This document shows positions 1 through 11,789 of a stretch of DNA of 64,000 bases, piece after piece. The notes beneath the pieces are model-generated. The model was given only the letters and a program-made list of their open reading frames with translations, was not told the origin of the DNA and searched no databases. The position numbers were made by a program, and so were the translations under genes. The stretch is from Crocodylus rhombifer (lineage: Eukaryota > Chordata > Crocodylia > Crocodylidae). Each line of letters begins with the position of its first letter. The stretch's first letter is position 1. The DNA lies in contig JAVSML010024021.1 in NCBI GenBank assembly GCA_038503035.1, positions 831,259 to 895,258 on the forward strand, written 5' to 3'.

Positions 1-1041
1 TAATGGTTTTGATGTTCCACTGTTTAGGATCTTTTCTGCTGCTTTTCTTCTGTCTTTTAGCCATTCCTGATAATGTCTCTCTCTCATTTCACAGCTGTGT
101 AGACAGTTTTTAGCTCTGTCTAAAAAGGTGTGATGTGGGTAGCATTACATTCAACTGCCTTTAACTCCTTAACCCAGGAGGAAGGCTAGTCCAGTGGTAA
201 AGACTTAATACCTATCAGATCTAGTTTCAATTCCTTGGTGTGCTACATTCATTCTATATACTATCCAATTTGCTGGCAGAACAAGTTGAAGATTACTTAT
301 GAAATGAAATTATCCCAATAGCAAATCAAGGAATCATATTGCTTTAAGTTTAAATTAACGTAAACAAATCTTGTCATTCCCAAACATAGGTAGCAAATCT
401 ATACAAAGATAAAAAAACTCTCATCCCTTTTAAAGGTATCTAACTGACCTCTTCCCCCTCCCCCACCCCAACATGCTAGTTCTTGCATGGACTGCTTTCC
501 AGGCAAGTAATTCTTGTAGCAAAATATAATGAGTTTTATAGTTTTATGAGACCTGAACACAGTCCCAAGCTCTGGTTATTCTCTTTGCACCTTGAGGTGT
601 TAGTTAGTGGTACATTTCCTTGAATAACTAGAGAAATTTCTCTCTTTTGACATGAGCCATACTGTTCAGGAACAGCAGCTGATTAGAAGTCCTGACAATT
701 AGGGCTACAAATGTAGACTCTGAAGTTAGGTGATCATCTTTCAATATTATGGCCTTTAGCCCAGACATCTTATATACACAGTGCAATTTGCCTGTATTCA
801 CTCAGGGGTGAAAGTTTTAACATTTCAAGAGTAACCACACTGCATGAAAAAGATAGACAGCAAAAAGGAATAAACAAGTAAAAAGAAAAAACAAACCCAA
901 CACTCTGAAACAAGAATCCAGAGTCTGGGTGTGGAAATGCAGGGATTAAAGCAGAGAGTACTGAAAAAGGTATAGAAAACATCATCTAGTAATTGAAAAG
1001 CATGGTGAAATACAAGTCTACAAAGACTGAATAAGATAGAT
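1..1041. other. AT-rich non-coding DNA
   Basis: No reading frame here resembles a known protein, and the open stretches are short and interrupted. It is mostly unique AT-rich sequence. The one structured patch is a possible tRNA-derived SINE head, listed separately. Confidence 0.6.
188..245 (+). repeat. Possible tRNA-derived SINE head
   Basis: TAGTCCAGTGGTAAAGAC resembles a polymerase III A box. About 35 bases later, AGTTTCAATTCC resembles a decayed B box. The spacing fits a tRNA-derived promoter. No second copy in the window supports it, so this is weak. Confidence 0.25.
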
Positions 1042-1145
1042 CAATGGTTTTCAACCTTTTTTATTTGTGGACCCCTAAAAAAAAGTTTTGAATGAAGGTA
1101 CAAACCCCTGGGGGAGTCGCAGGGGACCACAGGTTGGAAACCATT
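1042..1145. mobile_element. Small hAT-type non-autonomous element
   Basis: The left end CAATGGTTTTCAACC is the near-exact reverse complement of the right end GGTTGGAAACCATT, about 100 bases apart. The inner sequence (TTTTTTATTTGTGGACCCC and GGGGACCACAG) is typical of short hAT/Charlie-like elements with CAGTGGTTCTCAACC-type ends. No clear 8-bp target duplication is visible, so the outer edges are approximate. It has no coding capacity. Confidence 0.6.
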
Positions 1146-2157
1146 TGAACAGATGCATAAACAAACAGAAAACAAACAGTATCCAAAACTGATGATGATG
1201 CAGAGTTCTTGCAGAATAATTTTTTGATATAGAATGAATGGGCAGGATGTGAAAGTGAATCGTAATGCCTGCTTTTTATATGACAGAGAAAGCTAGTGTT
1301 GTTTGGCTTTTTTCACCCAAATGAGAAAATCCAAAGTAAAGAAATGAGTTCTTGTGAGAGTTTTGCCCCTGCAATGTGGGAATAAAATCACTTATAATGG
1401 ATCTAGAACAGAAGCATTGCCTGGAAGAGTCACAAGAATGATGGAAAGTCTTACTGGAATGGGCATCAGTGGAATAATTGATGCCAGTCCCCATGGACTA
1501 TAAGACCATTAGTAATGCCAAAGAATCTAAGAGAAGTTGCAGCAGGAAGTGGTTGAAGTTGGAGGAGCTTAAAATCCTGTTTAGCAGAGCAAAGTAGAAG
1601 CCTAACATTTGGATGTAAGGGGTTCTAGTTGTGGGAGAACTTATCTGTCCTTTGGGAAAAATTGTGGAAAGGGCATTACAGGGCCATAAGAACTGTGTTG
1701 ATCTTACCTCCATCTTCCATTCAGTGGTTAGGTTTTAAGCTAATTAAAGCATAGCTTTGGTTTTAGCTCAGATGATCCCCCATTAAAAGCAGCACAGACT
1801 TGAAGTACAACCAAGGTGTGCTTGATGATTTTGTGGGTGGATAGCAGGGGGAAGGTTCAGCATATGTTGCAGCACAGGCTAAATTGTATCTGATTTTTAC
1901 CTAGACTGTAATCAAATTTCTGAAGAAATATTATGAAATTTGTATGACTGGTATAAAACTTTTTTCTTTTTCTTTGCCATGCACAAAGAATCTGAACTCA
2001 GTGTATGATTAGGAATACCTGCTTTTGATATCAGATATCTATAGCTAAAGGTCAGGAAGAGACTTAAAAAAATCTAAATTAATAATTTTATTTTATTTTT
2101 CTAAGAATTGACATCTTTGGTACTCTGAGCTCCAAGCAATCATACAGCTCTTTTGCA
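1146..2157. other. Non-coding DNA, nothing recognised
   Basis: Moderately AT-rich sequence with short chance open frames only. I see no repeat ends, tRNA boxes or protein similarity. Confidence 0.55.
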
Positions 2158-2420
2158 TAGGGTGACTATGTCCCAGTTTCAAAGGCCAGTCCTGGCCAGC
2201 TGTTGAGAATTATACTGGATGTCCTAGAAACATGGGGGCACAGGACACAGTGCTGTCAGGAGCTGGAGTGGTGCGAGTACCTTGCAGGTGGGTAGGTGGG
2301 CATTGCTGCTTGCCCAGGATACCACCTCACCCACGCCAACTTGTGAGAGTGTGGTAGGGACAGTGTCCCAGGTGAATGTCCCAGATATCCTAGATTCCTT
2401 TATGATCAGCCCATTTTTAC
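2158..2420. repeat. Degenerate repeat with GGGTGACTATGTCCC start
   Basis: It opens with AGGGTGACTATGTCCCAG and has a later GAATGTCCCAGATATCCTAG. Phrases of this kind are common in an interspersed repeat of amniote genomes. A similar opening occurs near 47,811 (AGGGTGACCACATATCCTG). Class and borders are unknown. Confidence 0.3.
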
Positions 2421-5400
2421 ATAAAGCACAACTCCTCCTTTTCTCCCCTGTGTGTCTTTCCTGAACAGTTTATATCTATCCATGACAGTGCTAGCAGTCA
2501 TGCAAGATGTCCCACCAAGTCTGTTATTCCAATCACATTATAATTTTGTGACTGTGCAAGGACTTCCAATTCTTTCTGCTGGTTTCCCAGACTCTAGCTC
2601 ACCTGCTTTCCCACTTACTTCAGAGCTTTGGTCATTTTGCCCCAGTAAACCTAGTTTAAAGCCCTCCTTAAATTAAATCTTCATATTTTTTATTCTATAT
2701 GGAATTAAAATCAATGTAAATCAACAGTCTATTGATTTACCTGGCTTTGCATCAGACTTACTTTTGTTAGAGCAATGTGAAAATGGATGGGTGAGAGGAA
2801 CAAATATAATAGGAAAACGTGTTTTAGAGAAAGTAGCCTCCAAGGCCAACAATAATAAAGGAAGAAAAAAGTCACATCAGGAAAAGAAATCAGAAATAAA
2901 GGCCTCTGGTTATTATCATGTAAAGAAAATATCAGTGACAGTATCAGACAATGAGGTGGAAACTGTGGCAGTGTAGTGCTTCTGATGCCTACGGCAACAG
3001 TTTGTAATTCCAAGTAACAACCTGTTGTAAAGCAAAAAAAGATAAGAGAAACAAACTGGCAAAATCCTATCATTTTCTCACAAAGCATTGTTAAAAGCAA
3101 TACCAATAATGTTTGCAGTTGACAGTGCAGGTGCAAGACATTCACAGAAACCAACTACAGGTGACTTACCCCTTAACCAATTTAAAATTAGGATGTCTTT
3201 ACAATCGCTCTGTAACTGAAGATACCTTTAGCTCAAAGCATATATACTTTTTCAGACACAGAAAAGATTGACCCTAGACAAAGTTCTTAGATATCTAATC
3301 TGCTTACATGTAAAAATTTGCAGGTATGAGGGAACTCTACATTTGTCTTTTTAAATGTTCATTTGTGGCACTTTATAAATAATAGACATGCTCATAGTAT
3401 ACTTTACAAAGTATGTTGTAAAGGTGACAGCATTTGGATAACTTTGGACAAATTAAGGACAGAAAGAATCCCAATTTATTTTCATATTCCAACCAAATTG
3501 CTAAGAGCCTTAAACTTCACTTAGGTGCTAACTAAGGGCAATTCAACTAAAAGTCCAAGTTGGTTAAATTATACAACGATTATTGCTAGTCAGGATTTAC
3601 AATAATTTTTTAATACATGGTTCTGCCACTTTTCACGGTATCAGTGGAAATCAGAATACGGATCTTTAGATCTTTTGCATGAGAGATGTTTTGCAGTCTT
3701 TAATTAAATAATATATTAACATATTAATAAATATTATAAACCAGCAGTATTGAACCTCTCTGATCTCCTGTCTCATGAAGCAGATGAGTAATACAGGGCT
3801 AGTCTGTGGGCCAGATCTCGTGTGTGGAGTCACTCCATGAGTATGAACCAGTACACTGACCCTGACCTTGAGCACCTAGAACTAGCCATGTGCCAGCCCA
3901 ACCCTGTGCACCTAGATTCAGCCACAGACTGACCCCATGTGCTAGTGTGATCTAGTGTGCAGAGCTATATCATCTGGCCCACAGGTCCAGAATTTTGATA
4001 ACAGGGAAGCAGCCATTAATACTACCACCACTCGCCTGATGCCAAATTTCTAGACCCAGACGTAGAACCGTAGGGTAGATAATGTGGCTCCATAGACTGG
4101 TTCTGGCTCATGGACCAGAGATTGAAGACCAATGTATACTGTTTCAATTAAATTTAGGTGACTAAAATAGCCAAGATGAAAATTCTGGTATTTTTAAGTG
4201 AAATTAAGAAAAACACAGCTTAAGGGGTGCTACTGTAAACTCAGTACTCCCTAACATTATGTTCTCTTGATCATGTATGTACTGTGAATTATATTCAGTA
4301 AGTCCAGCTCAAAAGGGCTGTATTCATAAACATGTATGTATACTACATGTCCTTGGTTTAGGACTGAAATTACTAATAAAGTTGTGCATCTCTAAACTAG
4401 TTTTAGGTGAGCCAGCTCCGATTAAAAAACAACCTATTGGACTTTTAAATTGAAACATTTCCAACTTGAGAGAGAGTAAAAAAATTGCAGCATGTTGCCT
4501 GCTAAAATCCTTCAAACAGCTTGACTTACTGAGTAAAAGGTGGTGAAAAGGAGATTGTGCAAGTAGAAAAAACAAGATTTTGGGAAACAGAACATACGTG
4601 TTACCGATTCAAAATTTTCAAAGGACCTGGGAAACTGTATGGACTAGCTATGTAATATACAGCAAATCAAAGCATGCTCTTTGTTAATTAGTTCCTGATG
4701 CACTAGCTCTCCTAGTACATAATTTTTGTTTTTTATTTTAGTGCAGTTGTTTCCTAAGCGGGGTTTTGTGTAATAGACCTCTAAATATGGCACAGCCAAG
4801 CATCTGTGATTTCAGAGTGGCCATTTTGCAAAAGGAAACTGTTGATCATTTTTTCTCTTCCAGCTAGTATGTGGTTCCCACTTTCTCCTTCCCTCACCAT
4901 TTTTTCCTGTGTTGAAGTTACGGAACTACATTATGTGCAGATGGGACTAGGAGTGGAGAATTTATTGGCAATTTGGAAGCCAGAAGAAGAATGGAGAGTA
5001 CAGATAGTACAGAGAGGAATGGATATATAGAACTGGGAAGAAATACCTCAAATATTAAGAAAATGTTTTTAATTGTATAGGATCTATGCAAAACAATCTT
5101 TTGTGGGTGTTTTGAGTTTCTGTCTGTCAGCACAGAAAGGTTTGCTTTATGAATTAATAACAAAATTTGGAATTCAGGTCCCACTTTCCTTTTTAGGTAA
5201 CAGCGTTGTGTCAACAGTGGGTCAAATAGAATGAAATGCTTCTAAGTATAAAATTCCAGAATGGCAATAGCATGCTCATTTCAGGCTCAAATAGGCAAAT
5301 ATTCCCAATGGCTCATGTTTTATAAAAGTCAGGCAGTACAGCTCTAATTGAATCATTAATGCAGCAGTGTCTTCAGCCAATCGCCTGAATCTCATTTGTA

Positions 5401-7724
5401 TGTTTATGTGTAACTAATTGAACATCAAAACGATAAAGATAAAATATATTTTTGAATTGCATGCTATTGTGGTTCTTCATCTTTCAGTCTCCAAGTCACT
5501 TGCTCTTAGAGAAACAAACCTTCAGTGAAAACTGAGTAGCTTTTATTTCATGTTTTATACTGCTAAATAATGCAATAGTTTCCAAGGGAGTAAAAAGCTC
5601 AATTTTTAAGCAAAGAAGGCAGTCAGAAAGTTACAGCGGAAATCGTTTTATGGGTTTTATAGTTATTGGATAACCTATAGCACGTAGCACTTTGTAATCC
5701 TTTAAACCACCATTTGTGGTTAGCTGGCTTTCCCTGGAGCTACAGATAAGTAGGTTTCCATAGTGTTCTCGTGCAGGCAAGACATATAATCCCCTGATAT
5801 AGATCCAGGACTACTTAGTTTTATTAACAGATAGAGAACACTAGGGAGCAACATACATATCTGCTGATGCATTTCTCTTTTGTAAGTCCAAACTTTTTTT
5901 CCAATAAATACTTCTAAAATGAATGGTCACATATAATGAATATCTACTATAATAATATATTGGTTTAATTTTATTCTGGCTACAAATGGGCCCAATTCTG
6001 CTCTTATTAAAGTTTGTTGGACTTTGGCCATGAACTTCAGCAGAAACAAATCTAGCCCCTATCCTTGCTTAGCAAGTGTTTTTGAACAACTTGTCATACA
6101 CTTAGCACTCCTGTTAGGAAAAAGGGAAATTGATTATAAAAGCCAACACCGTGTAGTGCTCAAACGGAAATAACTTATGTGAATAACTCATGAAACTGAT
6201 GGTGAAACGTTCTTTCTTCCCCCCACCCACCCCCAGTCAGAGTATCAGCACAAGGCTAGTATACCACTAAAGTCTTGTTAAAGCTCTGCTTTGAGAGCCT
6301 AGTTAGGATTTAAGTTTAATTGACTAGGCTTTGGTATTTTAGAAAAGCCTACGGTGGTTCTAATATGTAAAATGGAGCCCTAGCCCTTGTATGGGAAAAG
6401 AGATGAGAGACCAGAACAACCTGCAAGGCTACAGAACCTGCATAAATTGAGGGGAACCTGCATTTGTATTTCTGGGGTCCAGCTAAGAAGACTAATATAA
6501 ATAATTTCAATGGAAGGACTATAAAATACAGCTTTGAGGAGGTACTGCAGTGGTGCAGCAGGAGCTGTTGCAGAATCTAGCTATTTGGGGGTTTCAGTTG
6601 AAAAGTGAAAAGCATGTCCCTTTTACCATCTTGCATTCTTCCACCCCTCCTTTCAAATTCTTCTGCTTTTTAATGAAATATGCTGATTAAAAATTAGAGT
6701 GGCATTCTATGAGCTTCCCTTTTCATTCCCAGTGGGGAATATGACGATCCAAAAATGCAAGTAATCTTTTTTTCTCTCTCTTGCTCAGCTCAAGCAGCCA
6801 CAATTCTGTGTTTTGGTAGCTTGAATGTAGGACTCACAAAGCCAGAGTCCAGAAACCATAATACAGTTTATTAAAAGTAAAGTAACAGACAATCTTCTAC
6901 TGGGAAGAGCTACAGCTGACTTCCTCAGCTAGTATACACTATGGGAAACCCACCCCTCCAGCAAATACCTTTCTGAACAAGCAAACATAACATTTTTTCT
7001 GAGCTCTAATAGCTCAATAGCACAATGCTCACAAGCCCCTACAACTAGGGGATCCTGGGTTAACACTGTTTTCAGTCTAATGTCCATTATGGTCAATGTG
7101 TATATCTTTCTATTTAGTTTTATTGGGTGTGGAAAAAATCTAGTCTGAGAAAACATGATCTCTTGTACATACAGGCTTTCAGGTTTATGCGTAGAATATT
7201 AAAATGTATTTCTAAGGTCATATGGAAGAACAAATGAGAGTGATATTAAGTAGATTGTTATATTTAATATGTCATCTTATTCTCTCACTGTTCTAAAATC
7301 CGGTGCCACTTGATAAATAGTTTGACTCTTTCCTCCTACACTTTGTGCCACTCTACACTATTTCTGTTCTAAATCTAATATATTTTGACTTTTTGCCAAA
7401 CATGTAACACCACTAAGTTATCAGTGAAATCAGAGTAATAGCTACCGATAATACCATTTTATCTTACTCATTCGTACCCTCAGCATGCTGATTTAAGCAC
7501 AATACATTAACAAAAAAAAATCCAAAGATATATTGCTTTTGAGACAAAATTATTAGGTTATTTACTTAAGTATTTTGATTATACAGGAAAGGATATAATG
7601 AAACCTTTTCTGCCTGGAGTCTTCATTAGGCCCAAGCAGTACTCTTTCTCTTTGATATAACAAAGGGGTTAGAAGTAGTATTCATGTGTATCTATGCATA
7701 AAATGAAGGAAGGAGAGATGTTTA
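2421..7724. other. Long AT-rich non-coding stretch
   Basis: No convincing exon, RNA gene or mobile element end was found. The longest open frames (for example one of 141 codons on the minus strand around 2.7-3.2 kb) have low-complexity translations like no family I recognise. A possible conserved non-coding element lies within it and is listed separately. Confidence 0.5.
5335..5490. promoter_or_regulatory. Candidate conserved non-coding element
   Basis: This stretch has high sequence complexity, no repeat signature, and clustered homeodomain-like AT cores (AATTGAATCATTAATGC, TAACTAATTGAACATC, ACGATAAAGATAAAAT). Such composition is seen in vertebrate developmental enhancers, but also by chance in AT-rich DNA. 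No comparison could be run, so this only marks where to look. Confidence 0.2.
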
Positions 7725-7965
7725 ATGGTTAGGGGGCTGGGGCATGGGACTTCAGAGGAGTGGTTGAGGAAACTGGGCTTATGAAGTCTGGAGAAGAGGA
7801 AGCTGAGGGTGGATTTAATAGCAGCCTTCAACTATTAGAAGGGGGGTTCCAAAGAGAATAGGGCTAGATTGTTGTAAATGGTGTGAATGACAGAACAAGG
7901 ACCCATAGTCTCAAATTGCAGCAAAGGAGGCTTAGGTTGGATATTAGGAAAATAAGAACCTCGAA
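7725..7965 (+). mobile_element. CR1 LINE fragment (upstream part of 3' region)
   Basis: The text from about GGGGGCTGGGGCATG through TCTGGAGAAGAGGAAGC and GCAGCCTTCAACTA to AGGTTGGATATTAGGAAAA follows the CR1 pattern at the end of the reverse transcriptase gene and in the 3' tail. The match fades near 7,965 in a short unassigned stretch just before the gypsy LTR. The next CR1 segment (8,192-8,376) starts almost where this one stops, so the two may once have been one copy. Confidence 0.75.
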
Positions 7966-8001
7966 GCTTTCATCAGAGACAGTGAAAGGATTGTGTGGAA
8001 A

Positions 8002-8986
8002 TGTCAGGGATACCTGCTCAGAGGAGGGTCGTAGCCAGACGGGTCCATCCAGTGTAGACATTGCAGCACGGCTATGCTCCAGAGGGATCTCCCAGTTCAC
8101 TCTGATGCAGCCTTATCAGCTTGCTGGGTCAACTGGATTGGTTTAATTACACTTCTGGGAGCTATTTCTGGCCCTAGATACCAGCAAGAAGCCTGGAATA
8201 GGCTTCCCAGAGAGGTGGTGCTCTCACCTTCCCTGGAAATCTTCAAGAGGAGACTGGATAGGCACTTGGATGGGGTCTTATGACCCCTTCCACCCCCAGT
8301 GCTCCTTCCTGCCCATGGCAGGGGGTTGGACTAGATGATCTGTCTAGGTCCCTTCTGACTTATTGATTCTATGATTCTAAGAAGACAGAAGATAAAGGAG
8401 AGAAAGAGGGATCTGCAGTGACAGTAAACGCCCACCTGCCAGCCAGGACTGAAGTCCCCAGGAATGGGGCAGCAGACCCATAAGGTCTTTACAGCTCAGG
8501 GGAGCTCATAGAAAACAAAAAAAGAAAAAAAATACATTTCCATGTTAACTGACCATCAATTGAGTCGGCAGGATGCCAATTACTTAAAAAAAAATAAGAG
8601 AAGAGACATGCTTAATCATGGCTTTTGGTGATCAATAGCATGTGGATTGAAGATAGAGAGAAAGGAGTGCAGCCACCAGAACCCCAAGATTGTGGGGTAA
8701 GATAGATACATGGACATAAGAACTTTATTTATTTTTCTTTTCCTATGCAAAGAGGCTTTTTTATTGTTCCTGTTCTTACATTTGTTGAGTAAGGGGCAGT
8801 CAGCTCTCAGTTGGGGAATTACCACCCCTCCCTAATTCAATCAAGTCATCAAAGTCATGGCAGGAGACATAATAGAGAGGAACACTGATCTAGATTGACC
8901 TACTGGCACTGATCTGGTGCAAGAAAAGGGAAGTGAATGTCAATGGGACCCAGAGGGCCATGTCCATATACCATGATAACTCAACA
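8002..8986 (+). mobile_element. 5' LTR of gypsy element (interrupted by CR1)
   Basis: It starts TGTCAGGGATACCTGCTC and ends near ACTCAACA. It aligns along its length with the segment at 12,253-13,023. Shared blocks include CAGCCTTATCAGCT, GGGAGCTATTTCTGGCCC, CCACCTGCCA, CATAAGGTCTTTA, and CCTAATTCAATCAAGTCATC. Without the CR1 insert it is close to 800 bp. Just after the end comes CTGGTACATTGGTCAGGA, where a primer binding site should lie; I cannot assign the tRNA. No clear target duplication flanks the pair of LTRs. Confidence 0.8.
8192..8376 (+). mobile_element. CR1 3' end inserted in the 5' LTR
   Basis: It runs from CCTGGAATAGGCTTCCCAG through GAGGTGGTG and CTTCAAGAGGAGACTGGATAG to the characteristic end TTGATTCTATGATTCT. 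The LTR resumes directly after it, as alignment with the 3' LTR shows. AAGAAG occurs on both sides and may be a short target duplication. The copy is strongly 5'-truncated, as is usual for CR1. Confidence 0.8.
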
Positions 8987-9039
8987 TACTGGTACATTGG
9001 TCAGGAATCTCAATGATGACGAGGTGGAACTCAAAAATA

Positions 9040-9820
9040 TGGAAGTCTTGGTGGCAGCGGCTGCAGCCAGGGCAGATCAGATTCAGTAGATGCTACATTT
9101 GATGGGTCAAGTCCTCCAACAACATCAACAACAGTTAGCCCATCAGCTTACCCTGGAAGAAAGCTGGATACAGCAACATGCATGTCAGAAGAATGCTGTG
9201 GAGCTGAAGGTGCCCAAGCTGAGGTGTTTTTGGAAATCTTTGAGTGGGCAGTGTTGGTGGCCAGACTTGAAAAGTCCCACTGGGCTGGACAGCTGGGATT
9301 GTTGCTAATAGGGAAGGCCCAAACAGCTTATGGGTTTATGACATGGGATGAGGCTATGGACTATGACAAGGTAAAGAGAGAAATCTTGTATTGGCTAGAT
9401 ATTAACCCAGAGACTTACAGGCAGGTGTTCAGAGCTAAAAAGAAGAGGGAGAAAAAGGATCCAAGGTCCTGGTTGCTTAGTGGAGCTCATAACAAAGTGG
9501 TTGAAGCCTGCTGAAAATTCAAAGATTGACATCTGTGACAAGATCTTACTGGAACAGTTTCTGATGGACTTGGATGAGGAAACCGAGTTGGGTCCGATAC
9601 CATAGGTTGGAATCCTTGGCCAAGGCACTGCAGTTGGCAGAAAATTTCAGCAGCGCTCTGGGGGAAGGTTCTCCAGACAGGAATGGGAAGACAGGCCTGT
9701 ACCCGAGGCCTTGTGAGACCACTGGAGAATAAAGAGATCCAAGATCACAGAAAGCCCAACAGCAACTCAGTATTTTGTTTTTGACGTGGTAAGTTGGGTC
9801 ATATGTCCTGGGACTGTACC
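9040..9820 (+). pseudogene. gag: Gypsy gag with SCAN-like capsid domain, broken
   Basis: Gag builds the particle of the retrotransposon. The clearest stretch, about 9,182-9,514, reads residues such as FLEIFEWA, GKAQTAYG, YDKVKREIL and ETYRQVFRAKKK. After a frameshift it continues with WLKP and ILLEQFL around 9,498-9,570. This run of motifs is the signature of the SCAN domain, which is known to derive from the capsid of Gmr1-like gypsy elements. A CCHC zinc-knuckle relic lies at 9,776-9,817 (GKLGHMSWDC), but it has a stop and its second cysteine codon now reads arginine. The N-terminal part is glutamine-rich. Several frameshifts and stops make it non-functional. Confidence 0.8.
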
Positions 9821-9959
9821 AACTTGATGTCAACTCTACCTAAGGTACCACATTCCCCATTTGAAGACATTGGAACAACCCCAGATCTTGGAGAATCCGG
9901 AGGGGTGGAATCCATGGATTGTAGTATTGGGAGGGAGATCAAAGGTGACCCACTGCCTC

Positions 9960-10135
9960 ATCCTGTGGTGCAGGCCTGGGTGGGAGGCAAGAGGTTTGAA
10001 GCCATCATGGACACAGGATGTGCCCATAAGTTTATACAGAATGCACTGACATCTGGCAAGTATATACATAAAGCTACCCCTGTTAAAATGACATGCATAC
10101 ACAGACATGGCATCAAATGCCACTACATCAAATGC
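9960..10135 (+). pseudogene. pro: Gypsy aspartic protease remnant
   Basis: The protease would cleave the Gag-Pol polyprotein. The frame reads VVQAWVGGKRFEAIMDTGCA, with the catalytic DTG triad at 10,010-10,018 preceded by the usual hydrophobic strand. The downstream part (PVKMTCIHRHGIK) matches the second half of gypsy proteases. The match stops near 10,135, where an inverted integrase segment begins. It lies directly after the gag zinc knuckle, the normal gypsy order. Confidence 0.75.
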
Positions 10136-10345
10136 AATACGGAACAACGGCACCTCTATTATGGGCAAAGGTTGTAATGGCACCTGAGCTGGTTTGTTCG
10201 TGCTTCCCTTTTGACATGTTGGGCAGGCCCAGCAAAAATTCTCCACCTGATCATACATACTGGGCCAAAAACACCACTTTGTTAGTTGGGCCTCTGTTTT
10301 GCTACACCCTATATGCCAGCCAAAGGGAATTACTAGATCTAGTAA
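10110..10345 (-). pseudogene. int: Inverted gypsy integrase segment (zinc finger and start of core)
   Basis: Read on the minus strand, this piece gives a HHCC-type integrase finger, with WHIGCSKTEAQLTKW followed by FCWACPTCQ. Then comes the start of the catalytic core (PLQPLPIIEVP, FDVVA, whose aspartate would be the first of the DDE triad, near 10,128). The first histidine of the finger appears lost. All other parts of this element read on the plus strand, so this part has been flipped in place. The rest of the core is missing. Breakpoints near 10,135 and 10,345 are estimates from where each reading stops making sense. Confidence 0.75.
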
Positions 10346-10349
10346 GGGA

Positions 10350-10740
10350 AGGTTGGGAGGAAACACCACAGAAAGGAGTTAGTCATGTAGAGTATGTGAG
10401 AGAACTGAGGCAACATTTTCAGAGGGCAGGGGAGCTATCACGAGAACACCTGAGGGTAGTGTAGAGGACCCAAAAGACCACCTACGATAAAAGACTCAGG
10501 AGAGGGACATTCAAGTAGGCCAAAAGGTCTTGGTCTTACTCCCAGATACAGAGAGCAAGTTCATGAGGTGTTGGCAAGGCCATTTTGAGGTGATTTGGGA
10601 AGTTAGCCCTGTTGATTATGAGGTTTTCAAACCAGAGCATAGAAATGAAAAGCAGATATACCATGTTCATTTGCTTAAAGAACGGAGGGACCAGGAGGGT
10701 TTTTTGGTTGATCCTTCCCCACCAGATGAGAAACTTGGTC
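10350..10740 (+). pseudogene. int: Gypsy integrase C-terminal region
   Basis: Residues such as GVSHVEYVRELRQ, LSREHLRVV, TYDKRLRRGTF, GQKVLVLLPDTESK, WQGHFEVI and QIYHVHLLKE follow the C-terminal third of gypsy integrases, including the chromodomain-like or GPY-type tail. It is broken by stops near 10,461. Its place upstream of the reverse transcriptase is unusual for gypsy elements generally but is the defining order of the Gmr1 lineage. Confidence 0.8.
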
Positions 10741-10959
10741 AAGATTTGGGTGCAGACCTGGGACAGAATACAGAGGGTGTAATGGTCCTGGTTGGGGTCC
10801 AACTCAGTGCTTGGCAACAGTGCCAGTTGAGGATCTTGGTGAGGGAGTTTCAAGATGTTTTCAGTGAAATTCCAGGGCTGTGCCATCAGATGATAACTCG
10901 TGTTGGGCAGATCGTGAGAGAGAAATGGAGAAGGATTCTATACACTAGATATTAGGTGA

Positions 10960-11590
10960 TTCATAAGGAAATGACTAAAATGTTGGAGCAAGGCATCATT
11001 CAGAAGTCCTGAAGTTTGTGGCATAGCCCCATTGTAGCCATGACTAGGCCTGATGAGTCTCTAAGGCTGTGTGTGGACTTCTGGAAAGTCAATGCCATAT
11101 CTTGCTTTGGTGCCTTCCTTATGCCTCACATTAGTGAGCTGTTGGAGACAGTGGGAAAGGCTATGTTTATCTCAATCCTGGACTTAATGAAAGGGTACTG
11201 GCAGGTACCACTGAGGAGGGAAGATATGGCCAAAATGGCATTTGGCATGCCATGGGGCTTGTACGAATTTAGGCAGGTGCCTTTCGGGTTACACGGGGTG
11301 GCAGCAACCTTTCAAAATTAATTGAATGGGTGTTGGCCCCACATCAGCAATAAGCAGCCACTTACATTGATGATATTATTATACATACACAAAGTTGGGA
11401 GGAACACTTAGAAGTGGTAAGAGCCATACTACAGAAATTACATCAAGCTGGGCTTATGGACAACCCAAAGAAGTGTGTACTGGGTAAGGTGAAAACAAAG
11501 TACCTGGGGCTTATGGTGGGTCAAGGGCATATTCAGCCATTAGTTGACAAGGTAGAGGCTTTGCGTCATTATGTTCCACCCCAAAGCTAG
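10960..11590 (+). pseudogene. rt: Gypsy reverse transcriptase, broken
   Basis: The enzyme copies element RNA into DNA. Recognisable motifs in order are SPIVAMTRPDESLRLCVDF, the palm motif ILDLMKGYWQVPL (near 11,175-11,215, catalytic aspartate present), FGMPWGLYEFRQVPFGL, and in another frame YIDDIIIH at 11,363-11,386, the catalytic YxDD box. Then come EEHLEVV and PKKCVLGK. Stops and a frameshift near 11,320 prevent a continuous product. The motif set is typical of vertebrate Ty3/gypsy reverse transcriptase. Confidence 0.85.
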
Positions 11591-11789
11591 AAACAACTTA
11601 GAGTTTTTTTAGGCTTGGCAGGGCATTATTGATGATGTATACCCCAATTCATAAATAACAGCTTCCTTAACTGATTCGTTGCCAGGGAAAGGCAAGGGCC
11701 CCTTAAGTGGGATGCAGTGAGTAATCAGGCATTTAACAAGATGAAGAGAGCCCTCTGTCAAGATGCAGGGCTTGAAACTCTGAACTTTG

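Noticed and set aside
2729..3154. 141-codon minus-strand frame rich in Leu and Phe
   Set aside because: No domain, no splice or promoter context, and AT-rich composition like the surroundings. The translation looks like chance hydrophobic text.
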